Source: UBA10649 sp963749905 (GTDB taxonomy: Bacteria > Actinomycetota > Actinomycetes > S36-B12). From it: a stretch of 64,000 nucleotides of DNA. The notes below the pieces were generated by a model that worked only from the letters and a program-made list of their open reading frames with translations, was not told the DNA's origin and searched no databases. Position numbers and translations under genes: made by a program. This document shows, one piece after another, positions 38,626 to 46,472 of the stretch (position 1 is the first letter of the stretch; the number at the start of each line of letters is the position of its first letter). Location: assembly GCA_963749905.1 (NCBI GenBank), contig CAVVOF010000003.1, positions 983,740 through 1,047,739 on the forward strand, read 5' to 3'.

Positions 38626-40245
38626 ATGCAGAGCGACGGTGGTGGCGCACGTCGCGTGTTGTCTGTCCTTGCTGTCGCTTTGGGCCTGCTCTTCATGGGG
38701 GTCGCGTGGGCCTTTGCCTCACCCGTCGGCTCGAGCGCAGACGAGGGCTTTCACCTGGCATCCACGTGGTGTGCGTGGGGCGACCATGAGGACTGCGTGC
38801 GGGACGCGGACGACGGCAGCGTGCAAGTGCCCCAACAGGTAGCCGAAGCAGACTGTTTCGCGCTGAAGGACGAGTTGAACGCCCGCTGCACGTGGCTCCT
38901 GACAGACGCCCTCGTGCGCACTGAGGAGGTGAATCCGCCAGCCGGGGTCTATCCGCCGGTGTTCTACTCCACGATGCGCATGTTCGTCGGCCCGGACGTG
39001 GCGCGGTCCGTGCTCATGATGCGGATGGGCAACGTCGCACTGGCCGCGGTGCTTCTGGCTGTCGCCCTGTGGATCGCCCCTACAGTGGTGCGGCGAGCGC
39101 TGGCGGTCGTCTGGGCTGTCTCACTCATCCCGGTCGGCATCTTCTTCATCGCGTCCGTGAATCCGAGTAGTTGGGCCATCACGGGAGTCGGGATGTTCTG
39201 GGCGTTCGCCTGGACATTGGCACGGAGCCGCTCGTTGCGGTCCCCACGCTCGGTCCTGGCGGTGATCGGAGCGTTGGGCACGGCTGTCATGGCGGTCGGT
39301 TCACGCTCCGACATGGTGCTCCCCATCGGGCTGTCGGTGGCCGCGGTAACGGTCATGGAATGGCGACGCATCCGATCGCGGGTGGCGACGCGCTGGCTGG
39401 CAGTAGGTCTGGCGGTGACCGGTGCGATCCTTGTCGCGGTCGCGTGGGTCTTCCACGTGGGTGGCTACCTCAGTCGGTTCACTCTGTCCTTCCCGCCCGG
39501 CGACGCAGGAACGGATCAGCCGAACCCACTGCTGAAGACCCTGCTGGAGGTGCCGGCGTTCGTGGCGGGCGTCTTCGGCGGTCAGCAACCGTGGACGCAA
39601 CGGGAGAGCATCAACGACTGGGGCCAGCAGGGCTACTCCTGGCACGGTTTCACCTACGGCGTTGGCGCCGTCGACGTGACGAATCCGTCAATCGCTGCCG
39701 TCCTGGCGGGCGCCTGCGCTGCCGGGGTCCTCTTCTTGGGTCTGGGAAGGGCCAGCCGCCGGAAGCTCGTCGTGGTGGCATCTCTGTCTGCCGTGTTCCT
39801 CGGACAGATCGTCCTCATGCGTGCTCTCGTGGGCTTCGGAGCATGGTGGAGCGGCGGCATCCAGTGGTCCCTTCAGCCCCGCTACTTCCTTCCGCTCGCC
39901 ATGGTCATCGCCGCTTTCACAGTCGCCGTGTTCCCGCGCGTCGTGCCGTTCCTCACGCGAGCGCAGGCCGGAGTCCTCGCGGTGCTCCTGTCAATCGCCT
40001 CGGTAACCTCGCTGGCCGGCACCATGGGTCGGTTCGTTCACGGTCAGGACCACTCCTGGGTGCAGCTGGATCCGGATTCCGGCTGGTGGTGGTCGTGGGG
40101 TCTGTCACCCACGGGCTTCGTGATGCTGGGTGGCCTCGCGGGGGTGGCCTACATGGCCGCCTTGATGGTCATCGCCCGTGAGCCAGGGTCCCGACCGAGC
40201 GCTCGTAGCGACGTCCGGCCGCACGACGCCGTCCCCGCCGAGTGA
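38626..40245 (+). CDS. DUF2142 family membrane protein (GT-C-like)
   Basis: This intact 539-residue polytopic protein matches DUF2142. Span 1 (VLSVLAVALGLLFMGVAWAF) is followed by ASPVGSSADEGFHLASTWCA, the acidic loop typical of this group. PPVFYSTMRMFVG and IFFIASVNPSSWAITGVGMF follow, then a RSDMVLPIGLSVA region and SLQPRYFLPLAMVIAAFTV, the conserved QPRYFLP motif. About eleven hydrophobic segments are visible. Four Cys residues lie in the first external loop (near residues 42-90). DUF2142 members resemble GT-C enzymes and occur in polysaccharide loci; substrate is not established. The start ATG 38626 is set by the leaderless promoter rather than GTG 38623. Confidence 0.9.
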   Translation: MQSDGGGARRVLSVLAVALGLLFMGVAWAFASPVGSSADEGFHLASTWCAWGDHEDCVRDADDGSVQVPQQVAEADCFALKDELNARCTWLLTDALVRTEEVNPPAGVYPPVFYSTMRMFVGPDVARSVLMMRMGNVALAAVLLAVALWIAPTVVRRALAVVWAVSLIPVGIFFIASVNPSSWAITGVGMFWAFAWTLARSRSLRSPRSVLAVIGALGTAVMAVGSRSDMVLPIGLSVAAVTVMEWRRIRSRVATRWLAVGLAVTGAILVAVAWVFHVGGYLSRFTLSFPPGDAGTDQPNPLLKTLLEVPAFVAGVFGGQQPWTQRESINDWGQQGYSWHGFTYGVGAVDVTNPSIAAVLAGACAAGVLFLGLGRASRRKLVVVASLSAVFLGQIVLMRALVGFGAWWSGGIQWSLQPRYFLPLAMVIAAFTVAVFPRVVPFLTRAQAGVLAVLLSIASVTSLAGTMGRFVHGQDHSWVQLDPDSGWWWSWGLSPTGFVMLGGLAGVAYMAALMVIAREPGSRPSARSDVRPHDAVPAE

Positions 40246-40284
40246 GTCGGTCGGCAGGAGCAGTGCGCATCGTCGTGCGCCCCA

Positions 40285-41223
40285 TCAGGATGAGCTGACT
40301 GCAGCAATGCCGACTGCGAGAAGCGTCGTGACGCCGAGGATGCCCTGAAGCGCGAGGACTGACACCGGGACGGAGCGGCCCTGCTCCTGCAGGACGTGGG
40401 CGAGGTGGTCGCGGCCCGCGGTGAAGGGATGGATCCCTGCCCGAAGCCGCTTGACCACCACATAGGTCGTGTCGAGGAGCGGGAGCGCGACGAGGAGGAG
40501 AGCGATCACCACTCCGGTCGCAGGGGTGACGGTCTCCGGACGGAGTCGAATCACGAGGGATGCGAGGAGGAACCCAAGGAAGTAGGCGCCCGAGTCGCCC
40601 ATGTAGACGCGTGCGGGATGCCAGTTGTGCCACAGGTACCCGACACAGACTCCCACGAGGGCGAATCCCAGCAGTGAGACCAGTTCCTGCCCGAACATGA
40701 CGGCGATCAGGCTCGCTCCGAGGGCGGACAGAAGCACCGTTGCGCCAGCGAGTCCGTCCGAGTTGTCCAGGAGATTGATGCCGTTCACCACGACCATGAA
40801 CCACAGGATGGTGAGTGGCAGATCCACGGCCACGATTCCGGTGAGTTCGATCCGGGTCCCGAGCAGCCAGGCCAGGGCGCCAAGCGCCGCCTGCAGCGCT
40901 AGCCGAAGGGTCGGACGGAGGTGGCGCAGGTCGTCCACGTAGCCGACACACGCAGCCCCCAGAGATGGTACGAGTACGCCGACGGCCAGTCCTGCGGCCT
41001 CTGGTCGCCCGGCCAGTAGCAGGACAGTCAGTGCGCTCGCACTGAACGCCAGCGCGACAGCGAGGCCGCCCAACTTGGGAATGGGCCGGTGCTGGACCTT
41101 CCGGACTCCGTCGGGGTGGTCGTGGAAGCCGAGCCGATGGGAGACCCTGATGCTGGCTGCGACCGTCAGGCCCGCAAGCACCGCCGTCCCGGCCACGACG
41201 GCCAGGTAGGCAAGAGCGCTCAC
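40285..41223 (-). CDS. WecA/TagO-like undecaprenyl-phosphate sugar-1-phosphate transferase
   Basis: This intact 312-residue polyprenyl-phosphate N-acetylhexosamine-1-phosphate transferase (MraY/WecA/TagO superfamily) would start the lipid-linked glycan. FHDHPDGVRKVQHRPIPKLG is the first cytosolic loop, and GYVDDLRHLRPTLRL is the DD-containing loop that binds Mg. VVVNGINLLDNSDGLAGAT is the NxxN...DGLA motif, GDSGAYFLGFLLA follows, and GRDHLAHVL is the C-terminal HxxH-type loop. About ten membrane spans are visible. It is the only initiating transferase I see in the window. Its GTG overlaps the stop of the epimerase gene, which may supply its UDP-sugar donor. Confidence 0.93.
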   Translation of the reverse strand: MSALAYLAVVAGTAVLAGLTVAASIRVSHRLGFHDHPDGVRKVQHRPIPKLGGLAVALAFSASALTVLLLAGRPEAAGLAVGVLVPSLGAACVGYVDDLRHLRPTLRLALQAALGALAWLLGTRIELTGIVAVDLPLTILWFMVVVNGINLLDNSDGLAGATVLLSALGASLIAVMFGQELVSLLGFALVGVCVGYLWHNWHPARVYMGDSGAYFLGFLLASLVIRLRPETVTPATGVVIALLLVALPLLDTTYVVVKRLRAGIHPFTAGRDHLAHVLQEQGRSVPVSVLALQGILGVTTLLAVGIAAVSSS

Positions 41224-42194
41224 GGCCCGTTGCGTGTCTTCAGATCGGACGCGACGTCCAGCACGATGTCATCGAGGGTCTGGGTGGGCTGCCAGTCGAG
41301 GAGGGCACGGATGCGCCCGGTATCGGGCCGCCGACGCTGCATGTCCTCGAAGCCGGCCTCGTAGGCCTCGTCGTAGGGGACGAGCACGATCTCGCTGTCT
41401 GAGGCGGTGAGGTGGCGCACCCGCTCGGCCAGCTCGCGGATGCTGACCTCGTCCTGTGAGCCGACGTTGAAGACCTGCCCCTCCGCGTCTGGTGCTTCGA
41501 CAACGCCGATCAGGGCGGTGACGACGTCGCTGACGTGGCAGAAGCAACGCGTCTGCTCCCCGGTGCCGTAGACCGTCATCGGGGCACCTCTCAGTGCCTG
41601 ATCGACCAGTCGAGGGACCACCATTCCGTAGTGCCCCACCTGACGGGCGCCCACGGTGTTGAACAGGCGGACGATCACGGTGGGCAGCCCCTTCTGTCGC
41701 CAGTAGGCGTGGGCCAGCACCTCCTCGATGGCCTTGGCCTCGCTGTAGGACCAGCGCGTCTTCAGTGGCGAGCCAAGGATGCGGTCATCCGATTCGTGCA
41801 GGGCGTCCGATGTGTTCTTGCCGTAGATCTCGCTCGTCGACGTGACGAGCACCTTGCGCCCGTACTTGTGGCACTTCTCCAGCACGATCTCGGAGCCACG
41901 GATGTTGGTGGCCAGGCTCTCCAGCGGTCGCTCGACGATCAGATTGACGCCGACGGCGGCGGCCAGGTGCAGGACGACGTCCGCTCGTCGGACGGCATCG
42001 TCGACCACCGCCTCGTTGAGGATCGACCCCATGATGAACTCGACGGCAGGATCACCGACATGATCGCGGAGGTTGTCGTGTCGACCGGTCGACAGATCGT
42101 CCAGGACGGTGACAGCGTGACCGCGCGCGACGAGAGCGTCGACCAGATGCGAACCGATGAAGCCGGCTCCGCCGGTCACCAGGTACCTGGACAC
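41220..42194 (-). CDS. NAD-dependent nucleotide-sugar epimerase/dehydratase
   Basis: This intact 324-residue SDR enzyme has RYLVTGGAGFIGSHLVDALV (NAD site), VTVLDDLSTGRHDNLRDH, VLHLAAAVGVNLIVERPLES, VTSTSEIYGKN and SYSEAKAIEEVLAHAYWRQK with the catalytic Tyr/Lys. RLFNTVGARQVGHYGMVVPR and MTVYGTGEQTRCFCHVSDVV complete it. The features point to UDP-hexose 4-epimerase/UDP-xylose-synthase-like enzymes, so the product is probably a UDP-sugar such as UDP-GalNAc or UDP-Gal, but the exact reaction is open. GTG 42194 is chosen because AGGAGGGAG lies just upstream at 42199-42207. Confidence 0.88.
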   Translation of the reverse strand: MSRYLVTGGAGFIGSHLVDALVARGHAVTVLDDLSTGRHDNLRDHVGDPAVEFIMGSILNEAVVDDAVRRADVVLHLAAAVGVNLIVERPLESLATNIRGSEIVLEKCHKYGRKVLVTSTSEIYGKNTSDALHESDDRILGSPLKTRWSYSEAKAIEEVLAHAYWRQKGLPTVIVRLFNTVGARQVGHYGMVVPRLVDQALRGAPMTVYGTGEQTRCFCHVSDVVTALIGVVEAPDAEGQVFNVGSQDEVSIRELAERVRHLTASDSEIVLVPYDEAYEAGFEDMQRRRPDTGRIRALLDWQPTQTLDDIVLDVASDLKTRNGP

Positions 42195-42257
42195 GGGTCT
42201 CCCTCCTTGCGTCGCCGACATCGTTCCACACTCGGGTCTGGTGACAGACTGCCCCAC

Positions 42258-43415
42258 ATGGGGGAGTCACCGCGCCGGCCGATCAGGGTGATGCACGTCA
42301 TCGCCCGCATGAATGTGGGCGGGCCTGCGGTGGAGATCACCGAACTCATGCGCGGCCTCGACCCCGGTCGTATCAGCCAGCGTCTGGTGACGGGCCATTG
42401 CGGAGTCGACGAGGCCGACTTCCTGCAGACGCAGGCGGTTGACGTGTCCGCTACGAGGATCGAGGGCCTCGGGCGAAGCATCCGACCCGCAGACGACGCA
42501 CGCGCCCTGGCGCGGTTGGTGCAGATGATCCGAGCCTCGCGCCCGGACATAGTGCACACGCACACCGCGAAGGCCGGAGTCCTCGGACGCGTGGCTGCCG
42601 TGATTGCGGGTACCGGCTCGGGAATCGTTCACACCCACCACGGCCATCTGCTGCACGGCTACTTCGGCCCCGCGAAGACGGCGGCAGTGGTCCGGGTGGA
42701 GCGGCAGCTGGCCTTGGTCACCGAGCGGATGGTGGCCGTCGGAGTGCAGGTGCGTGACGACCTCCTTGAGGCCGGCATCGGTCGACCGCATCAGTACTCC
42801 GTCATCCACTCGGGCGTGCGTCCAGGGCCGCTTCCCGGGCGGTCAGAAGCTCGGCGCGAGCTTGGGCTGCCGCAGGGATCCGCGATCGTGAGCATGATCG
42901 GAAGGCTCACGCACATCAAGAGGCCCGATCGGCTCGCCGACGTGGCTGCCCTCCTCCACGCGCAGGGCCTTGACGCCCACTTCGTCGTTGCGGGGGGAGG
43001 TGACGAGCAGCGCACCCTGTCTCAGCGGATCGAGAAGGAGGGGCTCCCGATCACGATGCTGGGTTGGCGCAGCGACCTGTGGCGCGTCCTCGCCGCAACT
43101 GACGTCGTGCTGCTGACGAGTGACAACGAGGGCACACCGCTCAGTCTCGTCCAAGCGGGTCTGGCAGGCGTGCCTGCGGTAGCGACCGACGTCGGCTCCG
43201 TTTCGGAGGTGGTGGAATCAGGGGTCACCGGGCTGCTCTGCAGCACCTCGGCAAGGGAGTTGGCCGACGCCTTGACCGTCCTCATCGGCGATCCAGAGCT
43301 GCGCTCGGCCATGGGCACGGCAGCCCGGGAGAAGGCACTGCTCGAATTCGGCGTGCAGGCCTTCCTGGATCAGCATGCTGCGCTTTACGAGGCGGTGGCG
43401 CGACGCCGGGCGTAG
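42258..43415 (+). CDS. GT4-family glycosyltransferase
   Basis: This intact 385-residue GT4 enzyme has VMHVIARMNVGGPAVEITEL (Gly-rich loop) and PDIVHTHTAKAGVLGRVAAV, the usual acceptor-side motif of transferases acting early on undecaprenyl-PP-sugar. VHTHHGHLLHGYFGPAKTA and MVAVGVQVRDDLLEAGIGRP follow. IVSMIGRLTHIKRPDRLADV opens the donor domain, and VVLLTSDNEGTPLSLVQAGL is the Ex7E-type motif. The HTHTAKAG motif is characteristic of the WcaC/CapM/WbpH-like group. A weak CAGACT box 7 nt before ATG 42258 may be a leaderless promoter. It is divergent from the epimerase-WecA pair. Confidence 0.93.
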   Translation: MGESPRRPIRVMHVIARMNVGGPAVEITELMRGLDPGRISQRLVTGHCGVDEADFLQTQAVDVSATRIEGLGRSIRPADDARALARLVQMIRASRPDIVHTHTAKAGVLGRVAAVIAGTGSGIVHTHHGHLLHGYFGPAKTAAVVRVERQLALVTERMVAVGVQVRDDLLEAGIGRPHQYSVIHSGVRPGPLPGRSEARRELGLPQGSAIVSMIGRLTHIKRPDRLADVAALLHAQGLDAHFVVAGGGDEQRTLSQRIEKEGLPITMLGWRSDLWRVLAATDVVLLTSDNEGTPLSLVQAGLAGVPAVATDVGSVSEVVESGVTGLLCSTSARELADALTVLIGDPELRSAMGTAAREKALLEFGVQAFLDQHAALYEAVARRRA

Positions 43416-43424
43416 GAGACTGCG

Positions 43425-44531
43425 CTACTGCGCGGCGCTCAGGATGCGCTCCGCAACCTGAGCGGCCGGCTCCTCGGGACCGGCCCACACCATCTGGTAT
43501 GTCTGCTGGCGCATGGCCGCCAGCCGCCAGAAGTGGTCACTGGCGTTCGCGGGAGTGGCGATCTCCACCACTCGCGCAGAGCTCGGGCTGAAGGCCACGT
43601 TGGACAGGCCGGCGCCGTGCGTTCCCATCACGACGGCCGCCTCTGCGAACAGCGACACCTGCTCGGTCAGGGAAAGCGTGTGGCCCTCGACGACCTCGAG
43701 CTGCGGGAACATCCGCCGCAGGTTCGCGATCACGCCCTGCTCCTGCGGCATCGACCTTCGGAAGCCGACCCGTGACACGTACAGCCACCGGTGGCCCGGG
43801 GTGTCTGCGAGTCCGAAATGAGCGCGCAGCGTTGCAAGGCTCGACGGATGTACGTGCGAACTGAGGAACCCGCTAGCCGCCAGCCGCTGGACCGTGACCT
43901 TGGTGGCCGGTGTCGCGTGCACCTCGTTGGGGAGGGTGGATAGCGCGTCGGAAACGTAGCGGTGCCGGTTCGCGGGAGCGAGAACGCCTGCCTCGACACC
44001 AAGGTGGTCCCGGGAGTAGGCGAGGGATGACAGCAGCGCCGGGAGGTCCTCGACAAGGAAGTGGTAGTAAGTGTGACTCGGCAGGACGGCCCAGGTCCCC
44101 CTGATTCGCTCGCGTGCCGAGCGTCGCGCGAGCCCCCGGACATCCTGTGATCGGGAGTAGCGGCTGTCGCCGCCCATGACCTCCACAACGGGGGCGCCCT
44201 CCGATCCCCAGACGGCCCCCGATTCGGGCGCCACGGAAGCCTCGGCAAGGCAGTAGCTCCAGGACGAGGGGATCGCCTGGTCCCTCGGGAGCCACTCCGG
44301 AAGATCTCGCCGTGCGGGGAACCGAAGCACCTCTGCTGGGTGGCGTAGCCGCATGGCCTCCACCGTTGCCGTGAGGCGATCGGGCGGGCGGGTGGCGAGC
44401 GGACGAGACGCGGTCGACGTGCCTACTCGACCCGCGATGATGCGCTCGCAGGCGCGCAGCAGGGCCGTTCCGCGCCGGGCGTTCCAGTAGCGCAGGCGGT
44501 ACTCCCAAGATTCCCGTCGGTCGGAGGTCAT
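43425..44531 (-). CDS. GT61-family glycosyltransferase
   Basis: This intact 368-residue protein matches GT61. Key stretches are LPSHTYYHFLVEDLPALLSS (the conserved HF..ED), LYVSRVGFRRSMPQEQGVIA, LEVVEGHTLSLTEQVSLFAE and VVMGTHGAGLSNVAFSPSSA, the hallmark GAGL motif, then VVEIATPANASDHFWRLAAM. Family members include xylosyl- and N-acetylglucosaminyltransferases; bacterial GT61 members occur in LPS and capsule loci. UDP-xylose from the uxs gene is a possible donor, but this is inference. Its ATG overlaps the stop of the ATP-grasp gene (ATGA), so the pair is co-expressed. Confidence 0.92.
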   Translation of the reverse strand: MTSDRRESWEYRLRYWNARRGTALLRACERIIAGRVGTSTASRPLATRPPDRLTATVEAMRLRHPAEVLRFPARRDLPEWLPRDQAIPSSWSYCLAEASVAPESGAVWGSEGAPVVEVMGGDSRYSRSQDVRGLARRSARERIRGTWAVLPSHTYYHFLVEDLPALLSSLAYSRDHLGVEAGVLAPANRHRYVSDALSTLPNEVHATPATKVTVQRLAASGFLSSHVHPSSLATLRAHFGLADTPGHRWLYVSRVGFRRSMPQEQGVIANLRRMFPQLEVVEGHTLSLTEQVSLFAEAAVVMGTHGAGLSNVAFSPSSARVVEIATPANASDHFWRLAAMRQQTYQMVWAGPEEPAAQVAERILSAAQ

Positions 44532-45595
44532 CGATGCAGATGCTCCCAGCCGAGCCCGGTGAATGACGGGCCGATGATCGCCTCGCTGTACGCGACCCCG
44601 ATGTGCCCCGCGTTCCACTCAAGGAGCCGGACGTCCTCCTTGGCGTCCACCGTCAGGTCCCACCCGATCAGGCCGAAATGGGGGAACCGCTCGTGCAGGC
44701 CGCGGGCGAGTTCGACGGCCTCGCGATAGCGAGGCAGTCGCCCGCCCGGCACGGTTCTGCCCGTTTCCGGATGCACCGGGCTGGGGAGCCAATCGTCGCC
44801 GTGACCGATCTCGGCCAGACGGCCGTCATCGGAGACGACGGCGACCATGAACTTGCTTCCCCCCCGCACGGCGTCCTGGCCGACGCGTCCGAACTTCACA
44901 TTGCCGCAACGCACGGTGACCTCGCCGTCCAGCTCGCGAACGGTGACGATCCGATAGGTGGCGACGGGTCCACTGACTACTGCCTCGAGAGATGCGTGCG
45001 GTCGTATCCGCTCCTGGATCACAGCGTCCCCCAGCGTGTTCGCCTCCGCGCCGCGCAGTTCATCGAGTGACATGCTCCGAACCTGGTAGCCGCGGTACCC
45101 ACCGTCTCGCTTGACGATGACAGTGTCGTGGACAGCCGCTATCGCCTCAAGCAGCCTCGTTCGTCCGATCTCCAGGAGATCCCGGTCATACCACCTGCCC
45201 CGGAGGACGTATCCGAGATCGGGGAGCGGAGCGCCCGGCAGCAGTCTGCGCGTCAGCGTCTTCGTGCTCGCCAGGCTCCCCAGGTGACCCGACATCGCCG
45301 GCCCCACCCACCGGCCCATGTAGGTGGCCGGGATCCAGCCCTCCAGGAACTCCCCTCGCATGGCGGTGTAGACGTAGAGCCAAGGAGCGTGCCATCGCGA
45401 ACCGAGTACGTCCGTCGCGTACTGATCGCACGAGCGGCGCTGCGCGGAGTCCAGGTGGGCGCCCGCGTTGCGGACCGCGTTGTCCAGGGACTCCAGGGCG
45501 TCGATCCGCTGCGCCCGGTATGCCCGTGCGTGCTCGACGGAGGCGGCCAGGCTCTCCCAGCGCGTCGCAGCCCTGCGGGCTAGGTTGCTGACCAC
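44528..45595 (-). CDS. Sugar-transfer-associated ATP-grasp protein
   Basis: This intact 355-residue protein matches the sugar-transfer-associated ATP-grasp family (ATPgrasp_ST). DTVIVKRDGGYRGYQV is the ATP-grasp lysine/glycine loop, TLGDAVIQERIRPHASLEAV the hinge, and TYRIVTVRELDGEVTVRCGN the next strand. GLIGWDLTVDAKEDVRLLEW carries the metal-binding Asp/Glu residues and ends in NAGHIG. Such enzymes ligate a carboxylate to an amine or hydroxyl through an acyl-phosphate and are found in capsule loci; the substrate is not known. GTG 45595 follows an AGAGG site. It is the first gene of a pair with the GT61. Confidence 0.9.
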   Translation of the reverse strand: MVSNLARRAATRWESLAASVEHARAYRAQRIDALESLDNAVRNAGAHLDSAQRRSCDQYATDVLGSRWHAPWLYVYTAMRGEFLEGWIPATYMGRWVGPAMSGHLGSLASTKTLTRRLLPGAPLPDLGYVLRGRWYDRDLLEIGRTRLLEAIAAVHDTVIVKRDGGYRGYQVRSMSLDELRGAEANTLGDAVIQERIRPHASLEAVVSGPVATYRIVTVRELDGEVTVRCGNVKFGRVGQDAVRGGSKFMVAVVSDDGRLAEIGHGDDWLPSPVHPETGRTVPGGRLPRYREAVELARGLHERFPHFGLIGWDLTVDAKEDVRLLEWNAGHIGVAYSEAIIGPSFTGLGWEHLHR

Positions 45596-45684
45596 GTTCC
45601 GTACCTCTCGTCGACTACATCCTGCCGTGTCGTCCCGGCGGCCGCTCGCGGTTGGAGGCTCGGGGCGGGTGCCACCGCCCCGAT

Positions 45685-45690
45685 TAGGCT
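45685..45690 (+). promoter_or_regulatory. Leaderless-type promoter -10 box for the GT2/PP-loop/pyruvyltransferase operon
   Basis: TAGGCT, 8 nt before ATG 45699. The gap is slightly longer than the usual 6-7 nt, but no ribosome site is present. Confidence 0.5.
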
Positions 45691-45698
45691 GGCGACCC

Positions 45699-46472
45699 AT
45701 GGCGACCGTCGACGTGCTGATGCCAGTGCGGGAGCCCGCGCCGTGGCTGCGCCACTCGCTGGATGGCCTGATGGAGGAGTCGGACGTCGACTGGAGACTT
45801 GTGCTCGTCGTGCACGGACCCGATGAGGCCACGTCGCGCACGGCAGACCGCTATCCAGTCCCACTCACCCTGTGCCATGCGGACGCGTCGTGTTCGCTCT
45901 CCGAGGTGCTCAACGTGGGGCTGGCCAACTGCACCGCTCCCTTCGTCGCCCGTGTGGATTCGGATGACGTCCCCCTGCGTGGACGTCTCGCGGAGACGTC
46001 TCGACGCCTGGCCGAGGATCCAGATCTGACGGCCGTGGCTTCGTGGTCGGAGCTCGTCGACGCGGACGGTCGCGTCGCGGGCCGGGGTCCGCGTCCGTCG
46101 GATGAGGCGAACCTGCTGCGGGCGCTGCGATGGCGGAACGCCGTGGTGCATTCGAGTGTGACCTTCCGCCGGACCACCATCATCGACCTCGGGGGCTACA
46201 CGGCAGGGCTGTCACAAGTCGAGGACTACGAACTCTGGCTCAGAGTGCTCGCCCACGGGCGATTCGGCCTGGTGCCCGAGGTGCTCGTACAGCATCGGGT
46301 GCACCCCGACCAGGTGAGCCGGATCCGAGCAGTGCCGGCGGCCTCGGCACGGGCGGTTGGAGCTTCGCGGCTCGCGCTGGCCGACGGGCGCGGTGAGTCG
46401 GGCGCGGCGGCGCGGCTGCGTCACGCTGCCTGGTCGGGTCTGCAGACAACGCGTCGGTGGCACCGTGGCTAG
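45699..46472 (+). CDS. GT2-family glycosyltransferase
   Basis: This intact 257-residue GT2 enzyme shows TVDVLMPVREPAPWLRHSLD, WRLVLVVHGPDEATSRTADR, SLSEVLNVGLANCTAPFVAR and the metal-binding RVDSDDVPLRGRLAETSRRL. RNAVVHSSVTFRRTTIIDLG and SQVEDYELWLRVL (catalytic ED) follow. The pattern is that of the common WcaA-like GT2 of capsule loci. It starts a plus-strand operon that continues through the PP-loop and pyruvyltransferase genes. Its stop overlaps the next GTG start by 8 bp. Confidence 0.93.
   Translation: MATVDVLMPVREPAPWLRHSLDGLMEESDVDWRLVLVVHGPDEATSRTADRYPVPLTLCHADASCSLSEVLNVGLANCTAPFVARVDSDDVPLRGRLAETSRRLAEDPDLTAVASWSELVDADGRVAGRGPRPSDEANLLRALRWRNAVVHSSVTFRRTTIIDLGGYTAGLSQVEDYELWLRVLAHGRFGLVPEVLVQHRVHPDQVSRIRAVPAASARAVGASRLALADGRGESGAAARLRHAAWSGLQTTRRWHRG

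Noticed and set aside
40247..40284. Possible terminator hairpin between the DUF2142 and WecA-like genes
   Set aside because: The best stem (GCGCA/TGCGC) is only 5 bp and has no T-tract.
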